DNA of 64,000 bases. Origin: Alopecurus myosuroides. Lineage: Eukaryota; Streptophyta; Magnoliopsida; Poales; Poaceae. Position numbers and translations under genes: made by a program. The notes under the pieces are model-generated. The model was not told the origin of the DNA, ran no database searches, and saw only the letters and a list, made by a program, of their open reading frames with translations. This document shows, in pieces, positions 11,668 through 21,702 of the stretch (position 1 is the stretch's first letter; every line of letters begins with the position of its first letter). The stretch is from the NCBI GenBank assembly GCA_028641055.1, contig CM054060.1, positions 161,918,696 through 161,982,695 on the forward strand, in the 5' to 3' direction.

Positions 11668-12212
11668 TGTTAGACTCGTGGATACCAGGGTATCACGTCC
11701 CGTATGTTGTGTCCCAGCCCAATAGGCGCAACAGAAGCATCCGCCGGGTTGTCTCGCGAAATGAACACCCTCACGAGTCTGCCATAAACGTTGGAACCGT
11801 CCTCGACGACCAAGACCGATAGGCGCCGCAGAGCTCCGCCCCTTCTTGGCACCTTGTGGTGACCCTTTCCCACCAAGAATGGGCGGGAAGGAGGCACAAA
11901 TGCCGGTACATAAGAAGCCCCCGGCTCCCGTAGCAGGTACAAAAAAAACTCACCTGAAAATCCCCTATTCTGAACCGAGCAAAAGCTTGCACCTTGTACT
12001 GTAACAATCGCAGTGCAATCAGACAAGCAGGAGTAGGGTTATACACCGCAAGGTGGCCTGAACCTGAGTAAACTCCCCGTGTCCCCATTGTTGCCCGCTT
12101 CAAACTTTCCTCACGAGGTGTGTAGAGAGCGTGCTTAGCCCCCAGTGTTCGAACCTCTTGAGAGCTCCTGTCTCTGTGACAGACTGACTCTCCGACCGTG
12201 TCGAGCCTAAAA
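11668..12212 (+). repeat. 3' LTR of the second Tat element
   Basis: It begins TGTTAGACTCG after a polypurine-like GAGGGCTAC and ends CGAGCCTAAAA, the imperfect inverted repeat of the start, at about 12212. Length is about 545 bp. The terminal CA is decayed to AA, consistent with age. Downstream sequence is unrelated (LINE tail on the other strand). Confidence 0.65.
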
Positions 12213-12229
12213 TGAAAAAAGTGTTAAGA

Positions 12230-12500
12230 ATTGGAGTAGCACCTATTCAGCCCCCCCCCCCTTCTAGGTTCCCATGCAATCCTTTCACTCTTAAACCAAT
12301 TGTCCACACCATTGAGCCAATTGCAAAAAATATTCGCAATGCTTTTCGATGGGTATAACCGTATAAGGTAGAACCTATTTGGATGATTAACCATATAGAA
12401 CGAGCAAATGTGCACTCAAAGAATAAATCTTTAATAGTCTCGTCTTTGTGACAGAGGGCACACATATAAGGAATCCACCTTATATGAAAAACAAACTGAG
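12230..12500 (-). mobile_element. LINE 3' fragment (zf-RVT region)
   Basis: On the minus strand it reads CALCHKDETIKDLFFECTFA then RSIWLIIQIGSTLYGYTHRK, the zinc-finger-like tail (zf-RVT) of plant L1-clade ORF2. It is severely truncated at both ends, with a C-run at 12249-12260. The same LINE family recurs at 24270-25277 and 45395-45885. Confidence 0.75.
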
Positions 12501-13517
12501 TAACTGTAAGAGATGGGGCAATTTAACAAAGGACCCACCATTGCGAACACTGCAGTCTTGATAAACTAGCACACAATAAGCCAATTAGCTTGTTATGTGC
12601 CTAAAATCACTAGTAACAAAAGATAATATCCTATATGAAGCTTAATGCTAGACAAGCCTGAGAATTCCCTTTGTATCTCAAATGTTATTCACCAAAGATC
12701 CAGTGAAATATGAATGAAATTTCTGAAGAAATGTGATATAGTTTTAGAAGCATTAGAAATAATAAATAAAATGAGTCCATACATTTTTCTCTAGAACCAT
12801 ACATCCATCCTTCTATCTTTGTCTTTTCGTGATTCTGCATATTTCTAAAGTCGAGCAAATGCAGAAATTGTTCTCTGGATTTCATTTTGGCGACAATACC
12901 GTCGATGACGATAGCTTACTTATAGCTTCCTCCTGAAGATCCAGTATCGTGAGTGGAAAAAGTAAACAATTCAAAGTATCAGATAAGGGATGTACTACAG
13001 TCCACAATACATCATGGCCATATCAAGATAATGGCACCACTGAGAAAATGTTTCCAATATTTAAATTCAATAACACATAACGAGTATGGTTGATCAGCAG
13101 ACAAAATGGTCATCACACGAATACATGTCTAGTATTATACTTTATGTACTATTATCACACCAATTGTGTCATGAAACGATAGTATTGTTTAAACCGTGGA
13201 TAAATCCAGACTACATGAGCCAGCTTTAATCAAAGGTGGAGTTTTTTTTTCCAAAAAGATAAGCCAACAAGTCTATGAAAAAAAGGTATATCAACAATTG
13301 CTAGAACAGTTGAGTCATGGGATGGAATTTAGTCTGGTTTCCTGTTATTTCACTTGCCTGGATCGTAATTTTCACGTCAAGTTGCAAACTGACAAAAGTA
13401 CCCTCTTTTATCTTGAAGTCTCATTATGCAAATTATGTTCAAAATCTCAAGGCATATTCCACTGATATATGGACGTAATGTAAAAGGAAGAAATGCAGAT
13501 CCCTTAATTGAAATGTT
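12501..13517. other. Unassigned AT-rich stretch
   Basis: No transposon terminus or recognised gene is seen. On the minus strand 12890-12690 reads as a short coding-like block (MKSREQFLHLLDFRNMQNHE) without a recognised family. Confidence 0.4.
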
Positions 13518-14093
13518 TTGCATCCTCCAATGATTTTTTCAGCCTGCAGAACTGCAGGCAGGCCCCATAAATTTTAGTTTGTTCTCTTAATGGTATTGGT
13601 ATTGCTGAAGGCCCACACTGTTCTACGAGCATAAATGTTCTTCTAATTTTTAGGTTACTGGTTGTGAGGAAAAGGTTTTCTTTTCGGGTTGGGGGAAGAT
13701 TTATTTTGAGATGAAAATAAACCAGACTAACTGGATAGATTTTGCAAAAGAGAAACAATTGCTGGAGGTGCTGATTGCCAACTCATCTGTTCAGAGTTAA
13801 CTGGTGTTACATTCTTTTCAGGATATTGTGTTGTATGCTGGTGAAGAATGTCCTCCTTTTACTCTTTGTATAAACAGTTGTATATTTTTCAGAGTATGAA
13901 ATCAGCTCAGTTGGCGATACAGAAAATCAAAGTCATTTTGATGTTCTGAGATTGAGTTTCTGATGTTCCATGTCACAGAAACAAGTTCATTTTGCATTTT
14001 CTTTTGACTCTGCATTGATTGGTTGTTAAATCTCGAGTACTTAAACTTGTTTTCTGACTGTGTGTTCCTCTCGGAAATGTGGGAACTGTCCAT
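13518..14093 (-). other. Two exon-like blocks on the minus strand, unrecognised
   Basis: Block one (14093-13902) starts at an ATG and runs 63 codons (MDSSHISERNTQSENKFK..., polar, Q/N/S-rich) to a TGA. Block two (about 13625-13510) follows an acceptor-like GTAGAACAG and reads CGPSAIPIPLREQTKIYGAC, ending at TAA. Their composition is more protein-like than the surrounding AT-rich DNA. They lie downstream of, and on the same strand as, the PNRC/EDC-motif gene, but I cannot link them to it. They could be captured exons or chance. Confidence 0.3.
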
Positions 14094-14505
14094 TTCTGTG
14101 GACCGATTCAGAAAGGTCTATGTCTCCTCCTTGAAAGTTCTTTTCTTTTTTACAGTGGCCTGAATATAGAATATGCCAGGGATCATAGGAGGATCGCCTC
14201 CTTGACCTATGCCTGTAATTTTACAGTCCTGAAATGGTTGGGGAATCAGAACCATGCTCGTTTACTGATGAGCATTTTGGTAAATTCAGTACCAGATGAA
14301 GTTATGAAGTAAGCTCGTTTCCAGCGACTAACCGTGTGAGTCTGTCAGAGTTTAAGCAGAGCAGACGATAAGAACCGATGTTGTCAGTATTCCAAACAAT
14401 AATCAATTACTACTATAATAGCACGCTGCTAAAAGGGAAAATTCACAATTCATAGGTGAAATACTGGATAATTCCAGTTGGAATCAAACTGTCTACACTA
14501 CTCCA

Positions 14506-15053
14506 CTAAGCCGTCATGCAATCGTATCGAGGCAAGATGAAAAGCCACGGCACAGGCAGCTCGCTAGGAGCCGGGGACATGGCAAAGCTCGGGCCAGCGT
14601 ACAACTTCTCGACGATCGCTTCCGTCTCGGTCTCCATGACGATCGTACATGCAGGATCAGGAGCTTCCGTCTCGACCGGCTTGGGTTTCTTTTCGCTGCG
14701 ATCAGCAGAAGGATCGCGGCTAGCGGGTCTTTTCCAGCTAGATATCGGCCGGCCGGCGTGATCGACGCTCGAGTTCCAGGTACCGGTGCGGCCGAGCTTC
14801 TTATCCTCGACCCAGCTTATGCTCTTGGAAGCACGTCCGGGCATCTTCCCGTCGTTCCTATCAGCTAACGAAACGCCAACGCCGGCGAGCTTGTCACTGA
14901 TCCAACTGTTGCTCGAGGATGCACGCCCCGCTGGTTTCTTGGCATCTTCAAAACGCCGAGATGCAAACCAAGCAGGACGAAGCGAGAGGCCGACGCAGCT
15001 CGTCCTCGTCGGTGTAGGTAGCAGGGGGGAAGGCCGGCGGCGACAAGAGCCAT
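14506..15053 (-). CDS. Small protein with PNRC/EDC1-type decapping short motif; possible 1-nt frameshift near start
   Basis: The C-terminal part reads EAIVEKLYAGPSFAMSPAPS followed by ELPVP. This is the proline-rich nuclear receptor coactivator (PNRC) / yeast Edc1-type motif YAGxxFxxSPxPxxLPxP that binds Dcp1 and stimulates Dcp2 mRNA decapping in animals and fungi; plant proteins carry it too. The body (about 180 residues) is Ser/Arg/Lys-rich and low-complexity, with SWISDK...SISWVEDK...SSWKRP repeats. The main frame has no upstream ATG: it opens at 15066 across a probable intron acceptor (TTTGTAG). The first ATG after that acceptor (15051-15053) is in another frame, and the two frames meet at a run of six C (plus-strand G 15024-15029). 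The protein ends soon after the motif, so it may be C-terminally shortened. Role in decapping is inferred from the motif only. Confidence 0.55.
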
Positions 15054-15500
15054 CGCTACAAAACAAAACTAAGCGAAATCAAGAAGCTAATTTCAATTCA
15101 AGAACCAGGCTATCAGGAATCTAAGAATTAAACTAAATTCAAGAACAAAATGCGGCTATATCAACAAATTGAATTGAATTGAATTGAAGAACGCAGACTA
15201 AATCAAATCGAAAAAATCTTGAAATCGAAACTGAAATCGAAAAGCTTATCTTAGATCGTAGGCAGGGAAGGAAGGAATCGGGCGAGAGCGGCGAAGACAG
15301 GCGGCCGGATCCACGGAATCGCACTTGGTTTGCTTCGATTTGCTAGGGCGGAGCGGAGAGGAGAGGAGGCGGGAACGACGGAATGGAGCGCGATTTGGGA
15401 AGAGAGACGGATCGCGGTACAGGTATGTACGTATTTGTCTTGACCTAGGTATTTGTATTGCCGAGCCGAGTACCTACGATATGGTATTTTGGGGGTAATA
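15054..15500 (-). promoter_or_regulatory. Probable 5' UTR, intron and promoter of the PNRC/EDC-motif gene
   Basis: Reading on the minus strand, a CpG-rich block (15420-15250) is followed by a T-rich stretch (15240-15070) with pyrimidine tract and TTTTGTAG acceptor, then the coding frame. This is the usual layout of a grass gene with an intron in its 5' UTR. I see no convincing TATA box or unambiguous donor (CTAAG|ATAAGC lacks GT). Confidence 0.35.
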
Positions 15501-15718
15501 CGTCGGTACGGTTCGTGGGCTTTCGTGGGACGCACGGAGATAAGGCCCACCCGATCCTCTCAATCTCATTTCCTTTTTTCTTTTCTTTTTCGAATCGTTA
15601 CCTTATCTGTCTGAAGAAAAAAAAAGTGTCCACGCCTAGGAAAGAACCTGCGGCGCCGGAGCGAGCAGCCCCACCACCACCGCCGCCGGAATCCGGATGC
15701 TTCTGCCATCGCCTGTTC

Positions 15719-15839
15719 CTTCCTTCCTCGCCTCTGTAGTGCGGAAGAATCCCCGATACTACTAGCTCCTGCGGTCGCCCATCCCTCGACTGCTTCCACG
15801 CCAAGGTCGTCGACCGCACTACAGAGGTGAGGAAGGGAA
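15719..15839. repeat. Inverted repeat of about 26 bp with a 69-bp loop
   Basis: CTTCCTCGCCTCTGTAGTGC (in 15719-15744) is the near-perfect reverse complement of GCACTACAGAGGTGAGGAAG (in 15814-15839), with one or two mismatches over 26 bp. RNA from either strand could fold into a long hairpin. It lies between the divergently oriented PNRC-motif gene and the W-D-P-G blocks. Confidence 0.75.
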
Positions 15840-16125
15840 GAGCTTTCGGTTCTTCTGCATCAAGCACGTCCACTAGCCCGACATTATTCTTCGGCTCATC
15901 TTCAGGAAGCACGACAAAGAGTACCGATTCTTCCCTGTTATTACCTGTTCCCTGAATGTCGCCCAGTATGGGTACTGCTTATGCTGCACCACAGGTGTTT
16001 GGTGTAATGCCTAGACCAATCTCATGGCATGGAACACATGGTACAGATCCTAACTATTGTTCTGGGCATGATAATCTCAGGTGTGAGCAACCTCGGTTTG
16101 CAGATTACTGAAATGCCAATTTCTG

Positions 16126-17377
16126 ATGTATATGCTGAAGAAACAAATGCCTGCTTGTCTGAAAGTGAGATACACTTCCCACCCCCACTCAAGCAAGTTT
16201 GGCGCTTGTGTACAGCAGATGAGAGCCCCACCATGGAACGTGTTGGTAATTGAGGAGACAAGAACAGGATGGCACCCAGGAGGGCATACAATACGGTTGT
16301 TGCATTACTCCGAGGGACATGGTGTTGCTAATAGAGAAACAGTGCAGTGGGATCCTGGGATTGATACACCCTCCTCCATTTAAATCTGGCTGCAAGATTT
16401 GATTATAACAAGGCTAGCTGGGCAGTTCGGTGCAAGCAGGGCACCCAGTTCCGAAAATGCCATCATGCACGCTGCTGCCTTCGGTTTGGGAGGTACAGGA
16501 GTGAAGGCATCAACTCTGATTCTCCTAGTTCCATGTTCTACAGGAACGTATTGCTCCTTGCCTTTGCCTGAAAACAGAGATAAAATGCAGCGGGATCCTG
16601 GCATTGCAATTTCCTCATACATGTATATCTGGCCGGAAATGAGAGCAGCGAATACATTCAGTGACTTGCAATACCAGTTACAAATGAGCAAAATATTTTC
16701 TATCTGGGATCCAGGCACTCTGACCTTAATGGACATGATGCTGGGCAAAACCAAGCCAAATAGAGTTCAGCAATTACAGTGTAAAATCGTTCAGATACAT
16801 CCTCGGGAGTTCCACTCAATGAATGAGATGCCGCAGAATGGGAGTGGGTTCAGAAATGGACAATTAACAGACATGCCTCAAGGTCCAATGTTTAATTCTC
16901 CTGAACTGCTACAGCAGAAGGTCAATGTTTTGTCCATCTGATTTACATACATTTGACAACAGTACCAAACTGCAGTGGGACCGTGGCATTGCAGCTGCCC
17001 CGTACAGGCACATCTGGCTGGAAATGAGAGAAGTAACGACGTTACACAGTGCATTAGTCAGTGACTTGCAAGGTCAATTCCCAGTGTGCAACTCCTCTTG
17101 CGTTTGGGATCCTGGTATTGAACTATTCTTCTTTTTATACAAGCGGCTGAATAAAACAAAGATGATTCATATTCCCAGCTGGACTAGCATGACAACTGGT
17201 GGCATCTCCTCATCTGCATATCCATACATAGTGGACTTCCTTAATGCCCAATTGGTGTTTGTCCATCAGCAACATATCAATGAAAATTTCAAGACCAAGT
17301 GTTTGCTGTTATCTTCAAAGAAATATTTTCAAATCTGGGATATTGGTACCTTCTTCACTACATTTCTATCTCCTTGA
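16126..17377 (+). CDS. Degenerate repeat-protein-like ORFs with recurring W-D-P-G motif
   Basis: Three successive ORFs (16126-16383, 16399-16941, 16925-17377) share a recurring core: VQWDPGIDTP, MQRDPGIAISS, IWDPGTLTL, LQWDRGIAAAP, VWDPGIELF and IWDIGTFF. Two longer blocks are clearly homologous: about 16585-16720 (YMYIWPEMRAANT...SDLQ) and 16970-17120 (YRHIWLEMREVTT...SDLQ), about 385 bp apart. At DNA level most cores contain TGGGATCC(T/A)GG. Stops between the ORFs suggest a decayed exon of a repeat protein, or a tandem-repeat locus that merely looks coding. I do not recognise the family. A short coding-like stretch (MSPSMGTAYAAPQVFGV, 15957 on) precedes it. Confidence 0.35.
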
Positions 17378-17602
17378 CAAAGATGAATGAAATCTGGAGG
17401 ATAATTACAGTCTGTATGATTACACAAAGTGAAGCACTATTACCAGACTATTCCGAAGAAATACAATATAAAAGAAGTATCTTACCTCCTTGACAAAGAT
17501 GAATGGAATCTGGAGGATAATTACATTCTATATGATTACACAAAGTGAAGCACTATTACCAGACTATTCCGAAGAAATACAATGCAACAGAAGTATTTCT
17601 TC
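17371..17602 (+). repeat. 116-bp direct tandem duplication
   Basis: TCCTTGACAAAGATGAATG recurs at 17371 and 17487. The two 116-bp units are almost identical up to GAAGAAATACAAT and then diverge slightly. The first unit overlaps the end of the last W-D-P-G ORF. Confidence 0.85.
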
Positions 17603-17897
17603 GGGGCTCAGTTACTGCACATCTCCACAAGGTACACCATGTCTAATCCCACCCCCGTTGCCTAATTGAGCCCCAAACCAATTACCTTATTTAACTCTAT
17701 TTCCTTATTGTAAATTAGTGTTTGCACAAGATGGGATCATGGATTCAAATTTAGAAATGGTCTATTTTTCATCCATAATGTTTGGGTTTCATGGATGTTC
17801 TCTTCCTACTCCCCCATGCAACACATGAGCTCATGTCTTTGCTGCTTGTGAGGGTTCAAAGAATTGAAATTTTTCTAGAAAGTATGATTAATCTCCC

Positions 17898-18059
17898 GAG
17901 GGAACTGAGTGCTAGCTCAGTGGCTAGAGGCTGCGAGTGCACGCCAAGCCACCCGGGTTCGAGTCCCAGCTACGGCAGGGTATACTCGAATAAACCGGGA
18001 TCCCATCTACCTAACAACGTAGTATCAAGGGAGGGATCATTCCCCCTTTGGTCACGTTT
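17898..18059 (+). mobile_element. tRNA-derived SINE, full length with 13-bp TSD
   Basis: Internal Pol III promoter boxes are clear: A box TAGCTCAGTGG at 17913-17923 and B box GGTTCGAGTCC at 17956-17966. The body ends CACGTTTT. It is flanked by TGATTAATCTCCC at 17885-17897 and at 18060-18072, a perfect 13-bp TSD. It is a SINE and not a tRNA gene, because the body is about 160 bp and continues into a tRNA-unrelated region. A related copy lies at 22866-22983. Confidence 0.88.
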
Positions 18060-18095
18060 TGATTAATCTCCCTAAACATGTGTACTTTTTAGTGC

Positions 18096-19900
18096 TTACA
18101 TCAAAAAAACTTTTCCATATTTCAGGAGTAAACAGTCCAAAACGTTCACTAAATATGATTGAAAATAATTGATTTGTGTCATCGCATATAATTTTTTTTT
18201 GAGGAAAGAGGGAGAGAGAGAGAGAGATCCAGTGCTACTAGCTTGAAAGCGGCTCCACCGCTTGGGGGTGCTTAGGACGCCGGACTGCCCCTTCTGCCCA
18301 GGGACGGCAGAGGACACCGAGCACCTGTTCCTGTCGTGCCCCCGCATGCAGGATATCTGGAGGATCTGCACCCCTTCTGCGGCCCTCCCTGCTCTCACGT
18401 GCGTGGTGGACGCCTTCTCCTCTGCGCACCCTGGCTGGGCCCTCTCCCTCCGCATGACCGCGGTCGCGCTGCTCTTGTGGATCAGCTGGAAAACTAGGAA
18501 CCGTCGAGTGTTTGAAGGCTTGGACACAACTACCCCGGAGTTTTTCGACGCTGTTCGTGGGCACCTCCGTTTGTGGGTGGTTAGGGCGCCTCGCCGCCTA
18601 GATTGTACCCCTCTTACTGCTTGGTGCTCGTCGCTCCCTGCCTGATTGGGCTTGTAATCAATCCTCTGTAAAACCTCCCCCCCCCCCCCCTCGTTTTAAT
18701 ATAATCAATTCAGGTGGGCTGTTCGCCCTCCGTTGTTTTCCTCAAAAAAAAAAGTTTCATATTATCTTTGGGGTCCAGTCACCCTCGGTAAGCCAGCCAA
18801 AAAATATTTTATGGCCATGTGAAATGACTCATCAGTACCAAACCGGCAAACCCACTCATGTTCAATTGTCAAACCACCTTGTGCCTCGAGGAGCATATAC
18901 CTGACCCTTGCATATTTGCATTTGAATAGAGTTGCCGCATCAGAAAGGAGCTGAGTACAGGATTAAGCTGTAAGGTGCAAGTGTGGGTATGCTTTTTCTT
19001 TGTGAACTTACCTAGCTTTTTATGGAGTGACATGGGCTTCTAATGCTTCACCACTGGTGTTACTTGCACAGTTGCACTGGCCACAGTATTAAGATATGAA
19101 TTGGTCTATGCAATTGCAACATGCAATATTTTTATATAAGAGTTGAAGTTGACTAACACCATGTCCTTACAAGAATGGTATCTTTAAAGCAATATGCATG
19201 CCTCTCTGAGTTATCAATGTTTGTTGAAAGTACTTCATGATCCATTTTTATTATAATAGAATGTTGTCAGTTATCTTGTAATTCTAGAAAGTGAGAGCAA
19301 AGTTTCATCTGGATGGAGGTCTTTTAACAATAAAGATAACTTGTTTCACATTATACAATATCCTTTCTCTTGTAAGCATGGCTTCGTAGAAGTAAACAAA
19401 TCTTTGTTCTAACAATAGCTGTTGAGCATAAAAATCTTCGACTACCACAGTTCTTAGAAAAGCCCACCACCCGCCGTGACTAATTTTTGAAACATTTTTA
19501 ACAACCATGGATGTAGTTTTCGTTTTTGGCATGATATTATATGGTGATGACATAACAGTAGGATATAAACCTTGATGTATTTGTAAATCTCAGACTGTAC
19601 ACACAAAAGCAGTCATACCTGTCAAAAAGTAGTGTCATGACATCAATTTTTTTCCCTATTTTAGGAATAATTGGTCCAAATTGTTCACTGAAGATAACTG
19701 AAAATAATTGATTTGGGTCAGTGGAGCATATAAATTACCCCCTGAATATTTGCAGTTGAACAGTGTTGCTTCATCAGAAATTATTGTGCCATATTGCAAG
19801 TTTTTTGAGAGCCCGACTATGCATATTTTACTGGAATGAGGTTTAAGGTTTACTACAGAAGTCAAGGTGTGAATGATGGGTCTCTTTCAACTCCAACAAA
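18096..19900 (+). repeat. Diverged direct duplication split by the LINE
   Basis: The block around GAAAATAATTGATTTG(T/G)GTCA at 18096-18190 recurs at 19640-19740. The block following GAGCATATA at about 18893 (TATTTGCATTTGAATAGAG...) recurs directly behind the second copy at 19722 (TATTTGCAGTTGAACAGTG...). The first copy was therefore opened by the 18192-18753 LINE and flanking sequence. Function unknown; intron- or transposon-like AT-rich DNA. Confidence 0.55.
18201..18753 (+). mobile_element. 5'-truncated LINE 3' end with poly(A)
   Basis: Reads CPFCPGTAEDTEHLFLSCPR then MQDIWRI, the zf-RVT zinc-finger tail of plant LINE ORF2, followed by the terminal ~80 residues to a TGA at 18643-18645, a short 3' UTR with a C-run (18678-18691), and poly(A) at 18744-18753. 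At the other end, an inverted copy of the same terminus (T9 then GAGGAAAG, 18192-18208) begins the insertion. No clean TSD is visible. Confidence 0.8.
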
Positions 19901-20633
19901 TTTTTTGTTTTATACGGTATTTTTCTGAGTTTCACTTTATCTGTTGTAGGTTCTTTCGAATGAATCCCTCAATTATGGCGTTGTTGGTTTGAGGTAGAAT
20001 CAAATATTGCAGGAACAAACGCATAGATTTCTTGGATATGGTGAAGTATAATCATTACTAGAGTTAGGATTCAGGTTCATTGATAATTAGAGGTTTGTCC
20101 CTTTTAACTTGAAGAAAATTTGGTTTTCTAGATTGTTTACTGGTTTAATTTCTGGCTCAAATTAAGTACAACTGTAAATGCTTTGTAAGGTCAACAGCGA
20201 GCTAAATAAACTTCTCTCCATGGATCAAAAGGAAGAACTCAGTAGTGTGGACTGTTGTTGGAGCCGTTTGTCTTAACCTTTTTGAGCTACAGACAGTAGG
20301 TGGCGCTCTTTGAAATATTTTGTGCTTGCATGGTTGTTGTACTGCAAACTCCATTCTGGGCAGTGCAAGATGCAAGAGGCAAGAAGAAAACATCGGTTGT
20401 CTGTTGTGCTACTGCTGACAAGAATGCATGGATGGAAAGTAAGCTTCTAATTTTGATTCATCAATGCATGATTATGTTAAAGGGTTATTAGGTTGCTGTG
20501 TTTGTCCTGAACTGAGTGTTCCTTGTGTATCAATGGACATGAAGTTGTTAGAAATTAAGAACCCTGTACTCTTCTTTTACTGCTTTGGATTACAGCTTCT
20601 TAACTTGTAGCAACTTTATGCTCTATTGTTAAG
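19900..20633. other. Unassigned sequence, one exon-like fragment
   Basis: AT-rich. Around 20380-20440 a short plus-strand frame (SVVCCATADKNAWMES) ends at a donor-like GAAAGTAAGC, reminiscent of an exon edge, but it is too short to identify. Nothing else is recognisable. Confidence 0.3.
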
Positions 20634-20664
20634 GTCCCATGGCAATGCTCGGGCATCTTACTAG

Positions 20665-20880
20665 TTATGGATACAAGGTTACACACTCAAGAGGCGTGCC
20701 AATGCATCAAACTGCATGATGGATATAATACATTCTGTACAGTTTAATCGTAGTATCATTCAAATAACTCATGCATTGGTTAATATGCCGGTTCCAGTCT
20801 CAGCTCCATCCAGCACTTTGCATCAACTTCCTCAAGAAGATGTGATGTTGGAAAATATTGAAGATGATGTGCTCTTTTGA
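20665..20880 (+). other. Exon-like ORF fragment immediately after the possible Helitron end
   Basis: An open frame of 71 codons runs from 20665 to a TGA at 20878-20880. It includes TLKRRANASNCMMDIIHSVQ and later VSAPSSTLHQLPQEDVMLEN, ending IEDDVLF. Composition is protein-like, with an acidic C-terminus. It begins exactly at the T following CTAG. I cannot assign a family; it looks like the last exon of a captured or decayed gene. Confidence 0.35.
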
Positions 20881-21549
20881 AAACAACCGATCCTTCAGGT
20901 GCCATCTGTTCTAATGTTTTGTTGTCGCATTTTTGTTTGAATGTTTGACTAATTTTTACTCCGCTGCTAGGTTATCATCCGAATCTTTTACCACCCAGGT
21001 GGGTCACTACAGGTTTAAGCTTTCAATTAAACAGACCAGGCAAGTGAATGGCATTTCTTTTGCCCTTCATTTATTAAGAAAAAATTCTACTCCAGTTGTT
21101 TAGTCAGGTTGGTAAATCTTTGTAGTGAACCAACTTTTGGTTCTTTCTCGCCAAAAGCTACCCAAAGAGACTGCACACGCTGTGCTCCTGGAATTGGAAT
21201 TATAACACGTCATATGGCCATATCATTTCCATGGACGGTTCATACTATGCCGATCACCAGGGTTGCTCTAGCTATTTCAGCATATATAACCTGTGATAAA
21301 TGAGGGTTTGTTCAGTTCTCGGCAATGGTGGTTCACAACCCCTCTGATCGGTGATTGATTGTTTAGTAAAAGAAATATGAAAGATATCTGTAATATCAAA
21401 TTCACAACTTCAGAAGGTGTTTGCCAAATGCACATGTGCCAGTAGTACTCTACTCCTGTCATTAGGTGTATTTATCTTTTGATTTATAGCTTGTAACTTC
21501 AATGCTACAGATCTGTTTAAAGACCATTGATGTCTGATGTCTCCCGAGA

Positions 21550-21702
21550 CAGGATTACAAAGGAGCTCACGATGTGGGAAGCAGAGAAGGGCAATACCGT
21601 CTCATGCAAATGCTGAGGGAGAACAACAGTTCCAAAAGACGAGCAGAATCACCGTGGCAGGATGTGGACAATTGTAGGAATGGCAACCGTTACTGTTTCT
21701 GA
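21550..21702 (+). other. Exon-like ORF fragment, unrecognised
   Basis: Fifty codons read QDYKGAHDVGSREGQYRLMQ then MLRENNSSKRRAESPW, ending at TGA 21700-21702. Strongly polar and protein-like within AT-rich surroundings. No domain recognised. It may belong with the neighbouring exon-like blocks at 20665-20880 and 22469-22881. Confidence 0.35.

Larger units (their letters stand above)
9351..12212 (+). mobile_element. Second Tat-lineage gypsy element, 3' part, host of the first insertion
   Basis: Directly after the first element's LTR, the sequence continues as the end of a related but different gypsy integrase, then a 3' non-pol region and an LTR. The first element is therefore nested in the pol gene of the second. 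The region 9700-11660 is non-coding in the sense direction, carries many CTCACGAG-type short motifs and has one antisense ORF (10877-11293). The upstream part of this element lies outside the window to the left. Confidence 0.75.
14403..20664 (+). mobile_element. Candidate Helitron carrying a gene (3' end plausible, 5' end tentative)
   Basis: At 20634-20665 the sequence is a decayed stem-loop (CCCATGGCAATGCTCGGG), seven bases, then CTAG followed by T. That is the Helitron 3' layout (hairpin, 10-12 bp, CTRR, insertion before T). A possible 5' end is TCAATTACTACTATAATAGC at 14403, preceded by A, matching the TC start and A|T target. The two ends would enclose the PNRC/EDC-motif gene, the W-D-P-G blocks, a SINE and a LINE tail. 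No RepHel coding is seen, so it would be non-autonomous. The 5' end is the weak part. Confidence 0.33.

Noticed and set aside
17898..18059. tRNA gene
   Set aside because: A and B boxes are present, but the length, non-tRNA 3' half and 13-bp TSD show a SINE.
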